Assembly (NCBI GenBank): GCA_020853995.1
Contig: JADYXV010000259.1
Location: forward strand, 1-33,188
Direction of reading: 5' to 3'
Origin: Novosphingobium sp.
Lineage (GTDB): Bacteria > Pseudomonadota > Alphaproteobacteria > Sphingomonadales > Sphingomonadaceae
DNA: 33,188 nucleotides
Made by a program: the position numbers and the translations under genes. Shown here piece after piece: positions 1 through 7,663 of this stretch (position 1 is its first letter; each line of letters starts with the position of its first letter). Under the pieces are notes generated by a model. It had not been told where the DNA came from, did no database searches, and was given only the letters and a program-made list of their open reading frames with translations.

Positions 1-183
1 CCCGGCCAGATGGTTTCCGGCGCAAAGCAGGTCACCCCCGCGCTGACCATTCTTCGCTTTGATCCCGATACACGGTCGGCCAGCGCGATTCGCGCCGCCG
101 ATCCTGACTGGTCTGCCCGCATGGGCACCGCCAGCTTGCGCGATCCGCTCACGCATCGTGCCATAAAAAGAGGTAAATCCTGA
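1..183 (+). CDS. nadD: Nicotinate-nucleotide adenylyltransferase, C-terminal end (partial)
   Basis: The frame is open from base 1 to a TGA at 181-183, giving the last 60 residues of a protein whose start lies outside the window. It contains SASAIRAADPDW, which fits the SxT/SxxIR motif near the C-terminus of NadD adenylyltransferases, the enzymes that make deamido-NAD from nicotinate mononucleotide in NAD synthesis. Position supports the call, because nadD directly precedes rsfS and rlmH in many alphaproteobacteria, as here. Too little is visible to check the N-terminal nucleotide-binding motif, so the name rests on a short match plus gene order. Confidence 0.68.
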   Translation, partial: PGQMVSGAKQVTPALTILRFDPDTRSASAIRAADPDWSARMGTASLRDPLTHRAIKRGKS

Positions 184-292
184 CCGCGCATTGCCCAAAA
201 TCCGCCGCGCCAGCAGGGCGCAGCGCGGAAACTCATGCGCGAATGACTCGTTATTCCTTGACTCTTGAGCCACGGAGGCCATTTCGCGCACC

Positions 293-706
293 ATGACCAG
301 CGTTCAATCTCAATCGGCCAACGCCGACAAAGCCAATAAAGTGTCTGCCAAGGCTGACAATACGCCCCGCACTGCCGCCTCGCTGCACGATCTCGTGCTG
401 GCCTCGCTTGACGATGATCAGGCCATGGAAGTCGTAAGCCTTGCACTCGAAGGCAAAAGCTCGATTGCCGATTACATGGTAATCGCATCGGGCCGTTCAA
501 CGCGGCAAGTCGCTTCGATGGCGCAAAAGCTGTCCGAGCGGATCAAGCACGGCGGCTATGGCCACGTCCGTATCGAAGGCCTGCCCGCTGCCGATTGGGT
601 ACTGGTTGATGCCGGTGACGTGGTGATCCACTTGTTCCGCCCCGAAGTGCGCACGTTCTACAACCTTGAACGCATGTGGAATTTCGGCGACGCAGGCGCA
701 GCCTGA
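293..706 (+). CDS. rsfS: Ribosome silencing factor RsfS
   Basis: The 137-residue product belongs to the RsfS/Iojap (DUF143) family. RsfS binds ribosomal protein uL14 on the large subunit and blocks joining of the subunits when nutrients run short. The first ~28 residues are polar, rich in Ala, Ser, Asn and Lys, and look disordered. The family domain follows from about residue 29 to 133, with the typical SSIADYMVIASGRSTRQV segment and a C-terminal stretch in which EGLPAADWVLVD leads into the DVVIHLF strand and the YNLERMW end. It lies 109 bases after nadD and is followed by hairpin sequence before rlmH. ATG 293 is the first start in frame. Confidence 0.95.
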   Translation: MTSVQSQSANADKANKVSAKADNTPRTAASLHDLVLASLDDDQAMEVVSLALEGKSSIADYMVIASGRSTRQVASMAQKLSERIKHGGYGHVRIEGLPAADWVLVDAGDVVIHLFRPEVRTFYNLERMWNFGDAGAA

Positions 707-717
707 CCTGTACTCCC

Positions 718-733
718 CTCCCGTTTACGGGAG
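718..733. terminator. Small GC-rich hairpin after rsfS
   Basis: CTCCCG at 718-723 and CGGGAG at 728-733 form a perfect 6-bp stem with a TTTA loop, 12 bases after the rsfS stop. It sits in a C-rich then G-rich context that could lengthen the stem slightly. No T-run follows on either strand, so a role as an intrinsic terminator is uncertain. Sequences of this style recur between genes in sphingomonads, so it may instead be a dispersed repeat. Confidence 0.4.
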
Positions 734-751
734 GAGTTGGGGCCTTCTTTC

Positions 752-890
752 GTTTCACGCAGAGACGCAGGGAAGAAAAGAGAGACGCGGAGATGAAAAG
801 GGGGCCGAATAGCTCCTTTTCCTCTGCGCCCTTGCCGCCCGCGCAACCTCCCCGCGCCTCCCATTTCTTCTCCGCGTCTCTGCGCGAAAC
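752..890. repeat. Long inverted-repeat element, copy 1 (rsfS-rlmH gap)
   Basis: The ends, 752-770 and 872-890, are inverted copies of each other with 17 of 19 positions paired, and both carry the GCAGAGACGC-type core. A second left-arm copy at 781-798 pairs with 864-881 at 17 of 18 positions, so the right arm can fold with either left arm. The core AGAGACGCRG is thus repeated in tandem at 761-770 and 781-790. A related element lies at 5692-5785. The interior (about 800-860) holds nothing I recognise. It most resembles a non-coding dispersed hairpin repeat. It separates rsfS from rlmH and may end or process the transcript. Confidence 0.75.
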
Positions 891-932
891 CCTCTTCTTC
901 TATTCCCCGACAATCCCCGCTACACCTCGACC

Positions 933-1358
933 ATGCTCCTCCACATCATCGCCCGCGGCAAAATAGGCCGGTCGCCTGAGGCAGAGCTGGTGGACCGTTA
1001 TGCCAAGCGCATTTCGTGGGGCTGGAAAGTCACCGAATTGCCGGACCGTGGCGGCCAGATCCCGGCGCCTTCGCAAACCCCGTTGCGCACCGTGGCGATG
1101 GATGAACGCGGCAAGCAGCTCACCTCCAGCGAATTTGCCGCAATTCTTGGCCGGTGGCGCGATGATGGTGTGCGCGAAACGCGGTTCCTGATCGGCGCGG
1201 CTGATGGCCATGATGATGTGTCACGCCAATCGGCAGACCTGCTGATCGCATTCGGCAAAGCCACGTGGCCGCACATGATGGCCCGCGCGATGCTGGCTGA
1301 GCAGTTGTGGCGGGCCACCAGCATTCTTGCTGGCCATCCCTATCACCGCGAGGGATAA
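933..1358 (+). CDS. rlmH: 23S rRNA (pseudouridine-1915-N3)-methyltransferase RlmH
   Basis: This 141-residue SPOUT-class methyltransferase uses S-adenosylmethionine to methylate pseudouridine 1915 in helix 69 of 23S rRNA. Family marks visible are MDERGK followed by SSEFA at 56-69, the knot loop FLIGAADG at 85-92, and the C-terminal HPYHREG at 135-141. The length is close to that of E. coli RlmH (155). It follows rsfS, the usual neighbour, but is split from it by the hairpin repeat, so it may have its own promoter. ATG 933 is the first start after the repeat and no clear ribosome-binding site is seen. Confidence 0.96.
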   Translation: MLLHIIARGKIGRSPEAELVDRYAKRISWGWKVTELPDRGGQIPAPSQTPLRTVAMDERGKQLTSSEFAAILGRWRDDGVRETRFLIGAADGHDDVSRQSADLLIAFGKATWPHMMARAMLAEQLWRATSILAGHPYHREG

Positions 1359-1366
1359 GCGCTGCC

Positions 1367-2584
1367 ATGACGTCACGCTTTGCCTTTATTCTTGCAGTTT
1401 TGGTGCTGGCCGGTGTCGCGGGCTGGCAAGCCACCGCGCAGCAAAGCAATGTCTATGCCGATAGCGGTGAGGCGGGGGATGCCTTGCGCCGCGCAGGGCA
1501 AGCGCTGGCGCAAACCCGCGCCCGCGCTGAAAAGCTGGAAACGTCAGCCCGCACTGCGACGGCAGAAGCGGACCGTACCGCGCGCGAAGCCGCCGCCGTT
1601 GCCGCGCGCATCCAGCAGTCCGAAGCGGAGATTGAACTGGCCCAGGCCAAAATTGCGCTGATCGATCGCCAGCGTGAGACATTGCGCGGACGGATGGCCG
1701 AACGGCAGGAGCCGGTTGTGCGGCTGACCGCTGCCTTGCAAATGATGGCGCGCCGTCCGCTCGCGTTCAGCCTCGTCCGCGCCGAATCCTTGCGGGATAC
1801 GGTCTATCTGCGCGCGGTGATGGAAACCATGTTGCCCGAAGTGCAGCGTCGTACTGCCGGTTTGCGCGCCGAAATCCAGCGTGGCCGCAAGTTGCAAGAG
1901 GACGCCCGTCTTGCCACGGTTGAGCGGCAGACCAGTGAAAAGGCATTGAAAGACCGGCAGGCTGAACTTGCCGCACTGGAAAGCCGTCAGCGCCTTGCCT
2001 CGCGCGCGGCACAGGGCGTTGCCAGCCGCGAGGCTGATCGCGCGATGGCTTTGGCCGAACAGACGCGCGACTTGTCCGCCTTGATGGGCCAACTTGAAAC
2101 GGATGGCACAATCCGCGCGCGCCTCGCCGCACTGCCGGGGCCGATCCTGCCGCCAAGCCGCCCCGGCGAAGTGCTGCTGGTCGTCGATTCGCCCGCTACC
2201 GCCGCATCGGCAACACCTTCAGGCCTTGCCTGGATAGTCCCCGTCTCGGGCCGACTCGTCTCGGGCTTTGGTGAGCGTGCCGATGTTGGTTTGACGACCG
2301 GCATCACGCTGGTGGCCAGCAGCGGCGCGCAAGTCGTGTCCCCCGCCGATGGCCGGGTGGCCTTTGCCGGGGCCTATCGTGGTTATGGCCGGATCGTGAT
2401 TGTTGAACATCCCGGCGGCTGGACCACGCTGGTCACCAACCTTGGCCGAATCGGGGCTGCGGTGGGCGAACAGGTGGTGCAGGGCTCGCCGCTCGGCAAT
2501 GCCGGGCCGGGGCGTCCGGTGCTGACGGTCGAACTGCGGCGCGATGGCACCCCGGTCAACCCGCTGGAACTGGTGCGCGGATAA
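1367..2584 (+). CDS. EnvC-like murein hydrolase activator (degenerate LytM/M23 domain)
   Basis: The 405-residue product has an N-terminal signal sequence (about 1-25), a long Ala/Arg/Glu-rich coiled coil (about 28-250) and a C-terminal LytM/M23 fold from about 292. The four usual zinc ligands are gone: the HxGxD positions read T310 and T314, the YAH position N358, and the HFE position T387. That pattern is typical of EnvC/NlpD-type activators, which switch on amidases at the division septum rather than cutting peptidoglycan themselves. The frame stays open upstream to 1307 inside rlmH. I chose ATG 1367 because it follows the rlmH stop and begins a proper signal sequence, with GAGGGA a little upstream. 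The S41 protease gene follows, a common pairing. Confidence 0.9.
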   Translation: MTSRFAFILAVLVLAGVAGWQATAQQSNVYADSGEAGDALRRAGQALAQTRARAEKLETSARTATAEADRTAREAAAVAARIQQSEAEIELAQAKIALIDRQRETLRGRMAERQEPVVRLTAALQMMARRPLAFSLVRAESLRDTVYLRAVMETMLPEVQRRTAGLRAEIQRGRKLQEDARLATVERQTSEKALKDRQAELAALESRQRLASRAAQGVASREADRAMALAEQTRDLSALMGQLETDGTIRARLAALPGPILPPSRPGEVLLVVDSPATAASATPSGLAWIVPVSGRLVSGFGERADVGLTTGITLVASSGAQVVSPADGRVAFAGAYRGYGRIVIVEHPGGWTTLVTNLGRIGAAVGEQVVQGSPLGNAGPGRPVLTVELRRDGTPVNPLELVRG

Positions 2585-2647
2585 TCCTCGTCGCCTGCCC
2601 CAAAACCTCATCTGGCGTTAATTCACCGGCGGTTATACAACTGTCAT

Positions 2648-4024
2648 ATGCATGCACCTTCGCGAAAGGCCCCAAGGGCAATGACGTTCGCTCCTCTTTT
2701 CCGCGCAACCGCGCTTGTCACTGCCGTTGCGCTGATCCCGGTGGCCACCGCCGGCCTTGCTGCGGTTGACGCGCGCTCCGGTCCCGAGTTTGGCAAGCTT
2801 GTCGCTGTTTATGAGCGTGTGAAGGCCAATTATGTTGAGCCGGTTGATGATGACAAACTGCTCAAGGGCGCAATCTCGGGCATGCTCGCCACGCTTGATC
2901 CGCACAGCTCCTATCTTGATGCGCGCGATTTTGAAAATCTGCGCACCCAGACCGAAGGTTCGTACGGCGGCCTTGGCTTGTCGGTCACCCTCGATGATGG
3001 CGCGGTCAAGGTCATCGCGCCAACCAAGGGCAGCCCGGCGGATCTGGGTGGCATCAAGGCAGGCGATTTCATCACGCACCTTGACGGCAAGCTGATTTAC
3101 GGTGGCTCACTGGATGAAGCGGTTGACCAGATGCGCGGCGTTCCGGGCACGCAAATCCGCCTCAGCGTGTTCCGTCCCGGCCGGGACGAACCGTTTGACG
3201 TCACCATCACGCGCAAGATCATTGAACTCAAACCCGTAGAATGGGAGCTTCAGGGCAATATCGGGGTGATCTCGGTTTCCAGCTTCAGCGCTGATGTAGG
3301 CGCATCGGTGCAAAAGGCATGGAATGACATCAAGGCCAGGACTGGCGGCAAAGTGACCGGACTCGTGCTTGATTTGCGCAGCAATCCTGGCGGCTTGCTC
3401 GATGAAGCCGTGGCCTTGTCCGACTTGTTTCTGGACAAGGGCACCATCGTTTCGCAGCGTGGCCGCTATGCCCGCGATAACGAGGTTTACCCTGCCGAAA
3501 TGATGACCAAGGGCGACATTGCCAAGGGTGTGCCGATGATCGTGCTGATCGATGAAGGTTCGGCCTCGGCGTCGGAAATCGTCGCAGGCGCATTGCAAGA
3601 CCAGCACCGCGCCGTGGTGATGGGCCAGCGCAGCTTTGGCAAGGGCAGCGTGCAGACGCTGATCCCGCTGTCGCGCGAAACCGCGATCAAGCTGACGACC
3701 GCGCGCTATTATACGCCATCGGGCAAATCGGTGCAGGAAGGCGGAATTGATCCCGATATCGCCGTGCCGCAGATTTCCGATCCCGATCTGCGCAAACGCG
3801 CAATGCGGTCTTATCGTGAAAGCGATCTGCGCGGCCACTTGATCAACGAAATCAAGCTGGACGACAAAGACCTTGAAAAGGACAAGATTGACGATCCGCG
3901 CTTCAAGATGACGCCGGAAGAGCTGAAGGCCAAGAACATCAAGGACTTCCAGCTTTATTACGCGGTGCAAACGCTGGGTCGCACTGCCCCGCGCAGCGCG
4001 CTTGCGGCCAAGTTGAAGCGGTAG
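2648..4024 (+). CDS. S41 family C-terminal processing protease (CtpA-like)
   Basis: The 458-residue product is an exported serine protease that trims C-termini of envelope proteins. It has an N-terminal hydrophobic export segment (about 12-38), a PDZ domain (about 95-165, with SYGGLGLSV at its front) and the S41 catalytic domain. The Ser-Lys dyad is S307 in GSASASE and K332 in FGKGSVQ, with Q336 four residues later; the spacing of 25 matches Prc/CtpA proteases. A second ATG at 2681 would remove the first 11 residues and also leave a workable signal, so the start is open. It follows the envC-like gene by 63 bases, and dsbB begins 15 bases after its stop. Confidence 0.94.
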   Translation: MHAPSRKAPRAMTFAPLFRATALVTAVALIPVATAGLAAVDARSGPEFGKLVAVYERVKANYVEPVDDDKLLKGAISGMLATLDPHSSYLDARDFENLRTQTEGSYGGLGLSVTLDDGAVKVIAPTKGSPADLGGIKAGDFITHLDGKLIYGGSLDEAVDQMRGVPGTQIRLSVFRPGRDEPFDVTITRKIIELKPVEWELQGNIGVISVSSFSADVGASVQKAWNDIKARTGGKVTGLVLDLRSNPGGLLDEAVALSDLFLDKGTIVSQRGRYARDNEVYPAEMMTKGDIAKGVPMIVLIDEGSASASEIVAGALQDQHRAVVMGQRSFGKGSVQTLIPLSRETAIKLTTARYYTPSGKSVQEGGIDPDIAVPQISDPDLRKRAMRSYRESDLRGHLINEIKLDDKDLEKDKIDDPRFKMTPEELKAKNIKDFQLYYAVQTLGRTAPRSALAAKLKR

Positions 4025-4039
4025 CAGGGCGAAACTTTC

Positions 4040-4522
4040 GTGACACCGGTCCAGTCCAGAAACGCCGCCTATGCGCTTGCGCTGATCGTGCCTGCCGCGC
4101 TGATGGGCGGCGCGCTTATCTCGCAATATGGCTTCGGCTTGTACCCTTGTGAAATGTGCTGGTGGCAACGCTATCCGCACATTGCCGCAATTGTGCTGGC
4201 ACTTCTGGCCCTGACAATTCGCGGAAAAGGTGCGGGCGATCTGGCAGTGATCCTTGCGGCCATCTGCATTGGTGCATCGGGCCTGATCGGCGGGTTTCAT
4301 GCAGGCGTCGAATACGGCTGGTGGGAAGGCGTGACCTCGTGCGCCACGGTTGCCAGTGGCGGTGATCCGCTTGATGCGATCATGAACGCTCCGGTCATCC
4401 GCTGCGATGTCGCACCTTGGTCCCTCTTGGGCATCAGTCTGGCCGGGTTTAACTTCCTGCTATCAATGGGTGGTGCCGTGCTGGTATTCGCATTGCTCGG
4501 CAAAGGCCGAAAGGGAGCCTGA
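4040..4522 (+). CDS. dsbB: Disulfide bond formation protein B (DsbB family)
   Basis: The 160-residue product is an inner-membrane protein with four predicted helices (about 8-29, 45-61, 66-88 and 126-153). The first redox pair is C37-x2-C40 in YPCEMCWWQRYPH and the second pair is C101 and C122, both on the periplasmic side. DsbB re-oxidises the periplasmic thiol oxidase DsbA and passes electrons to ubiquinone. The start is GTG 4040, in frame directly after the protease gene. The next gene makes ubiquinone and begins 2 bases after the stop, so the quinone-using enzyme and a quinone-making enzyme are probably co-expressed. Confidence 0.92.
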   Translation: MTPVQSRNAAYALALIVPAALMGGALISQYGFGLYPCEMCWWQRYPHIAAIVLALLALTIRGKGAGDLAVILAAICIGASGLIGGFHAGVEYGWWEGVTSCATVASGGDPLDAIMNAPVIRCDVAPWSLLGISLAGFNFLLSMGGAVLVFALLGKGRKGA

Positions 4523-4524
4523 TC

Positions 4525-5034
4525 GTGGTCAAGAACGCTTCAATGCTGCGGGTCAATCAGGCCGGAGAATTCGGTGCGACATGCATTTACGCAGGCCAGC
4601 TTGCCGTGATGGGCAACCGCGCGCCGCACTCGGCTGAAATCGCCGCGATGGCCGAACAGGAAGCGGTACACCGCGAAAAGTTTGACGCGCTGATCGCCAA
4701 ACGCGGCGTCCGCCCCACTTTGCTGCAACCGGTGTGGTCTGCTGCTGGTTTTGCACTGGGTGCCGCGACGGCCTTGCTTGGCCCGGAAGCTGCGATGGCC
4801 TGCACCGCCGCGATCGAGACCGAGATCGACAAGCACTATACCGAACAGCTTGAAGAACTTGGCGATGAAGACCCCGAACTTTCTGCCATGATTCGCGAAT
4901 TTCGCGATGACGAACGTGAGCACCGCGACGCTGCCTTTGCTGCTGGCGCGGAAAAAGCGCCCGCCTATCCGGTGCTGTTCCAGGCGATCCGCTTGGGCTG
5001 CCGCGTGGCGATTGCGGCCAGCAAGCGGATTTGA
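4525..5034 (+). CDS. coq7: Demethoxyubiquinone hydroxylase (Coq7/CLK-1)
   Basis: The 169-residue di-iron monooxygenase hydroxylates demethoxyubiquinone in the penultimate step of ubiquinone synthesis. The full ligand set is present: E15 (NQAGEFGA), E46-x2-H49, E98 (IETEIDKHY) and E130-x2-H133 (DDEREH). The start is GTG 4525, only 2 bases after the dsbB stop, with GGGAGCC just upstream as a possible binding site. E. coli uses the unrelated UbiF here, and alphaproteobacteria commonly use Coq7, which agrees with the organism guess. Confidence 0.95.
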   Translation: MVKNASMLRVNQAGEFGATCIYAGQLAVMGNRAPHSAEIAAMAEQEAVHREKFDALIAKRGVRPTLLQPVWSAAGFALGAATALLGPEAAMACTAAIETEIDKHYTEQLEELGDEDPELSAMIREFRDDEREHRDAAFAAGAEKAPAYPVLFQAIRLGCRVAIAASKRI

Positions 5035-5111
5035 TTCCCGACAACGACGCGGCTTCATCTACCATTCACAGCGGGGCGGCCCTATATCAGGGATAAGCTT
5101 ACCGGAGACCG

Positions 5112-5672
5112 ATGATGAAGCGCCTGATTCCTGCCGCCCTGCTTGCCGTCAGCGCGTTTGCTGTCCCGGCCCACGCGCAGGACCCCGCGCTGACCGATCC
5201 TGCCGGAGAGCGCGTGAACCAGATCATCGTTTATGGGGATGATCCGTGCCCCGCATCGGCAGATGGCACGATCACAGTTTGCGCGCGCAAGGAAGAGGAA
5301 GAGCGTTTCCGCATTCCCAAGGCCCTTCGCGACAACCCCAATGCGATTGCCAACCAATCGTGGAGCCAGCGCGTGCGGGCTTATGAGACGGTTGGCGCAT
5401 TCGGCACCAATTCGTGCTCGGCAGTTGGCGCTGGCGGTGCAACCGGTTGCGTCGCCAAACTGATCGACCGCGCCTATGCCGAAAAGAAGACCTCTTCGGA
5501 CGTGCAATTTGGCAAGCTGATCGAAGACGAACGCGCCAAGCGCCTGCAGACTTTGGATGCAGACGCGGCAGCGGAACAGGCGCGCGTCGAACAGATCGAA
5601 AAAGAATACGAAGCCCGCCTCAAGCGCGAACGCGATGGCGTTGAAGCGCCAACGGCGCCAGCACAACCCTGA
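5112..5672 (+). CDS. Secreted protein of unknown function
   Basis: The 186-residue product starts with a clear Sec signal peptide (MMKRLIPAALLAVSAFAVPAHA, cleaved after about residue 22). The mature part has INQ-like and IIVYGDDPCPAS segments, four cysteines (about C46, C57, C102 and C113) that could form two disulfides, and a charged helical C-terminus from about 120 that looks like a coiled coil. I recognise its style from sphingomonad genomes but know no function. GGAGACCG sits just before the two adjacent ATGs (5112, 5115). A TATATC box at about 5083 hints at its own promoter. It is the last gene of the rightward cluster and converges on fabI across a hairpin repeat. Confidence 0.85.
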   Translation: MMKRLIPAALLAVSAFAVPAHAQDPALTDPAGERVNQIIVYGDDPCPASADGTITVCARKEEEERFRIPKALRDNPNAIANQSWSQRVRAYETVGAFGTNSCSAVGAGGATGCVAKLIDRAYAEKKTSSDVQFGKLIEDERAKRLQTLDADAAAEQARVEQIEKEYEARLKRERDGVEAPTAPAQP

Positions 5673-5691
5673 TCGCGTAGCGCTATAAAAG

Positions 5692-5785
5692 GTTTCGCGC
5701 AGAGGCGCAAAGGAGGCGAAGAGCGCAGAGAAGTTGCGCACTTCCTCTTCGCGGCCTCTGCTTACTCTGCGGCTCTGCGCGAAAC
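5692..5785. repeat. Long inverted-repeat element, copy 2 (between convergent genes)
   Basis: The left end (5692-5713, GTTTCGCGCAGAGGCGC...) and right end (5765-5785, ...GGCTCTGCGCGAAAC) are inverted copies. Inside, GCGAAGAG at 5716-5723 pairs with 5745-5752, and AAGT/ACTT at 5731-5734 and 5740-5743 close an apical loop, so the whole 94 bases can form one long hairpin. The ends match those of the element at 752-890. It lies between the convergent secreted-protein gene and fabI, where it may also stop transcription from both sides. Confidence 0.75.
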
Positions 5786-5819
5786 ACCTTCGCTTCGCGA
5801 ATTCAGGACTAAGCTTGCC

Positions 5820-6623
5820 TCAGCTCAGCGCGATATCCGGCGCGTCTTCCTGCTTCATCCCGATGGTGTGATAGCCTGCATCCACATGATGCGTTTCGCC
5901 CGTCACGCCCGATGCCAGGTCTGACAGCAGATACAGCCCTGCGCCGCCGACATCATCGATGGTCACGTTCCGGCGCAGCGGGCTGTTCAATTCGTTCCAC
6001 TTCAGGATGTAGCGGAAATCGCCGATGCCGCTGGCGGCGAGTGTCTTGATCGGGCCTGCCGAAATGGCATTCACGCGGATGCCCATCGGGCCGCAATCGT
6101 TGGCAAGATATTTGACGCTGGCTTCCAGAGCGGCCTTGGCCACGCCCATCACGTTGTAATGCGGCACAACCTTTTCCGCGCCGTAATAGGTCAGCGTGAC
6201 GATCGATCCGCCGTTCGGCATCATTTCGGCCGCACGCTTGGTCACGGCCACCAGACTGTAGGCCGAAATGTTCATCGTCATCAAAAAGTTGTCGAGCGTG
6301 GTGTCGTAAAACTTGCCGCGCAACTGCGTCTTGTCGGAATAGCCGATGGCGTGAACGATGAAGTCGATCGTCGGCCAGCGCGCTTTCAGTGTTTCGAATG
6401 TCGTGTCGAGTGCGTCCATGTCGGACACGTCGCATTCGATCAGGAAATCGCTGCCAAGACTCTCGGCCAGCGGGCGCACGCGCTTGGCCAGCGCCTCACC
6501 CTGATAGGAGAACGCCAGTTCCGCGCCCTGTTCGCTCAACTTCTGGGCAATGCCCCATGCGAGCGATTTGTCGTTGGCAAGGCCCATGATCAGGCCCCGC
6601 TTTCCCTGCATCAGTCCTGTCAT
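5820..6623 (-). CDS. fabI: Enoyl-[acyl-carrier-protein] reductase (NADH), FabI
   Basis: The 267-residue short-chain dehydrogenase reduces the enoyl-ACP double bond in the last step of each fatty-acid elongation cycle and is the target of triclosan-type inhibitors. The Tyr-x6-Lys catalytic pair is Y156 and K163 in HYNVMGVAK, with Y146 in the TYYGAE motif; the numbering matches E. coli FabI exactly. The N-terminal nucleotide-binding segment MGLANDKSLAWGIA is also present. Its ATG overlaps the stop of the upstream brkB gene by 4 bases (ATGA, 6620-6623), so the two are probably translationally coupled. Confidence 0.96.
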   Translation of the reverse strand: MTGLMQGKRGLIMGLANDKSLAWGIAQKLSEQGAELAFSYQGEALAKRVRPLAESLGSDFLIECDVSDMDALDTTFETLKARWPTIDFIVHAIGYSDKTQLRGKFYDTTLDNFLMTMNISAYSLVAVTKRAAEMMPNGGSIVTLTYYGAEKVVPHYNVMGVAKAALEASVKYLANDCGPMGIRVNAISAGPIKTLAASGIGDFRYILKWNELNSPLRRNVTIDDVGGAGLYLLSDLASGVTGETHHVDAGYHTIGMKQEDAPDIALS

Positions 6624-7663
6624 GCGCTTTCAGTCTCGCTTCTCGTCGTCTTTGCAACCGCGCGTTCGCGGTCATCGGCTTGTCCCAACATGTCACGCTC
6701 CTCCGGTGTTTCGGCCAGCGCGGCGTTGAGTTCGGCCCCAACCACCATCCCTAAGCCCACCAGATAGAAAAAGAAAAGAGCGATCATCATTCCGGCAAGG
6801 CTGCCATAGGTCAAATCGTAGGAAAAAAAGGTCCGCAAAACTGTGGGTAGCGCGGTTGTTACCCCGATCCACCAAAGGGTTACGAACAGCGCGCCCGGCC
6901 ATTTGGGATAATTGCGCCCCCGATATGCACCCGGGGTTAACGAGATGAACAAAAGCCACAATGCGCCATAAAGGATGAACGCAGGCGCAATCCGGCTTAA
7001 CGATAACATGTCGACCAGTTCGTAGAATTGCGGCAAGAAAGCTTCGATTACTTCTTGCGCCGTGCCGATAATCACCTGCGCAATGATCGAAAGCAGGATC
7101 AGCACGACTGACGCCAGAGTGATTCCGGTTGATGCCAGCCGATACCGCCAGAAAGCGTGCTCCCACTTGGTGCCATAAGCGCGGCGCAAAATGTCGCGCA
7201 TTGTTTCGATCAGGCTGCCAACCGTCCACAGCCCGAAGAACCCGCCGATCCACAGCAGCCAGCCACTGCGGGCCTCGATCACGCTACGCGCCACAGGCTC
7301 GATGACATCAGCCACAACCGGGGGTAATGTGATCAGCACGGTATTGATCGCCGCTGACCGCTGGCTGGGCTCGCCAATGGCTGAAAATATGGCGGCGGCG
7401 GTGATGAAAAACGGGAACAGTGCGATGATCATCATATAGGCAAGGTTGCCTGCATGGATCGAACCGTCATTCCACGCGCCAACGACAATGCGTTTGGCTA
7501 TGCTCCAGGCACGGCTGCCCGGACCCAACTTTTCCCGCGCTTCGGCCATTCCCGCGCGCCAACGTAAAGCTTCGCGTCGCCGTGCCTCGGGCGATAAGTC
7601 GGGCACGGCAATAAGCGGATGCGCGCCCGGTGGCAGATCGTCGGGCGCAGCCTCAGCCACCAA
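6620..7663 (-). CDS. YihY/BrkB family inner-membrane protein
   Basis: The 347-residue product belongs to the YihY/virulence factor BrkB family (once mis-called RNase BN). About six transmembrane segments are visible between residues 75 and 320, including AYMMIIALFPFF, SGWLLWIGGFFGLW and MIALFFFYLVGLGMVVGAELN, the last being the family's most conserved part. The first ~60 residues and the last ~30 are soluble and charged. The molecular function of the family is not settled. It overlaps the dnaJ-like gene upstream by 11 bases and fabI downstream by 4, so the three form one leftward unit. Confidence 0.9.
   Translation of the reverse strand: MVAEAAPDDLPPGAHPLIAVPDLSPEARRREALRWRAGMAEAREKLGPGSRAWSIAKRIVVGAWNDGSIHAGNLAYMMIIALFPFFITAAAIFSAIGEPSQRSAAINTVLITLPPVVADVIEPVARSVIEARSGWLLWIGGFFGLWTVGSLIETMRDILRRAYGTKWEHAFWRYRLASTGITLASVVLILLSIIAQVIIGTAQEVIEAFLPQFYELVDMLSLSRIAPAFILYGALWLLFISLTPGAYRGRNYPKWPGALFVTLWWIGVTTALPTVLRTFFSYDLTYGSLAGMMIALFFFYLVGLGMVVGAELNAALAETPEERDMLGQADDRERAVAKTTRSETESA

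Noticed and set aside
3107..4300. 397-codon open frame on the minus strand
   Set aside because: Antisense to the S41 protease and dsbB, whose catalytic motifs are intact; the product is His/Arg-rich with no domain.
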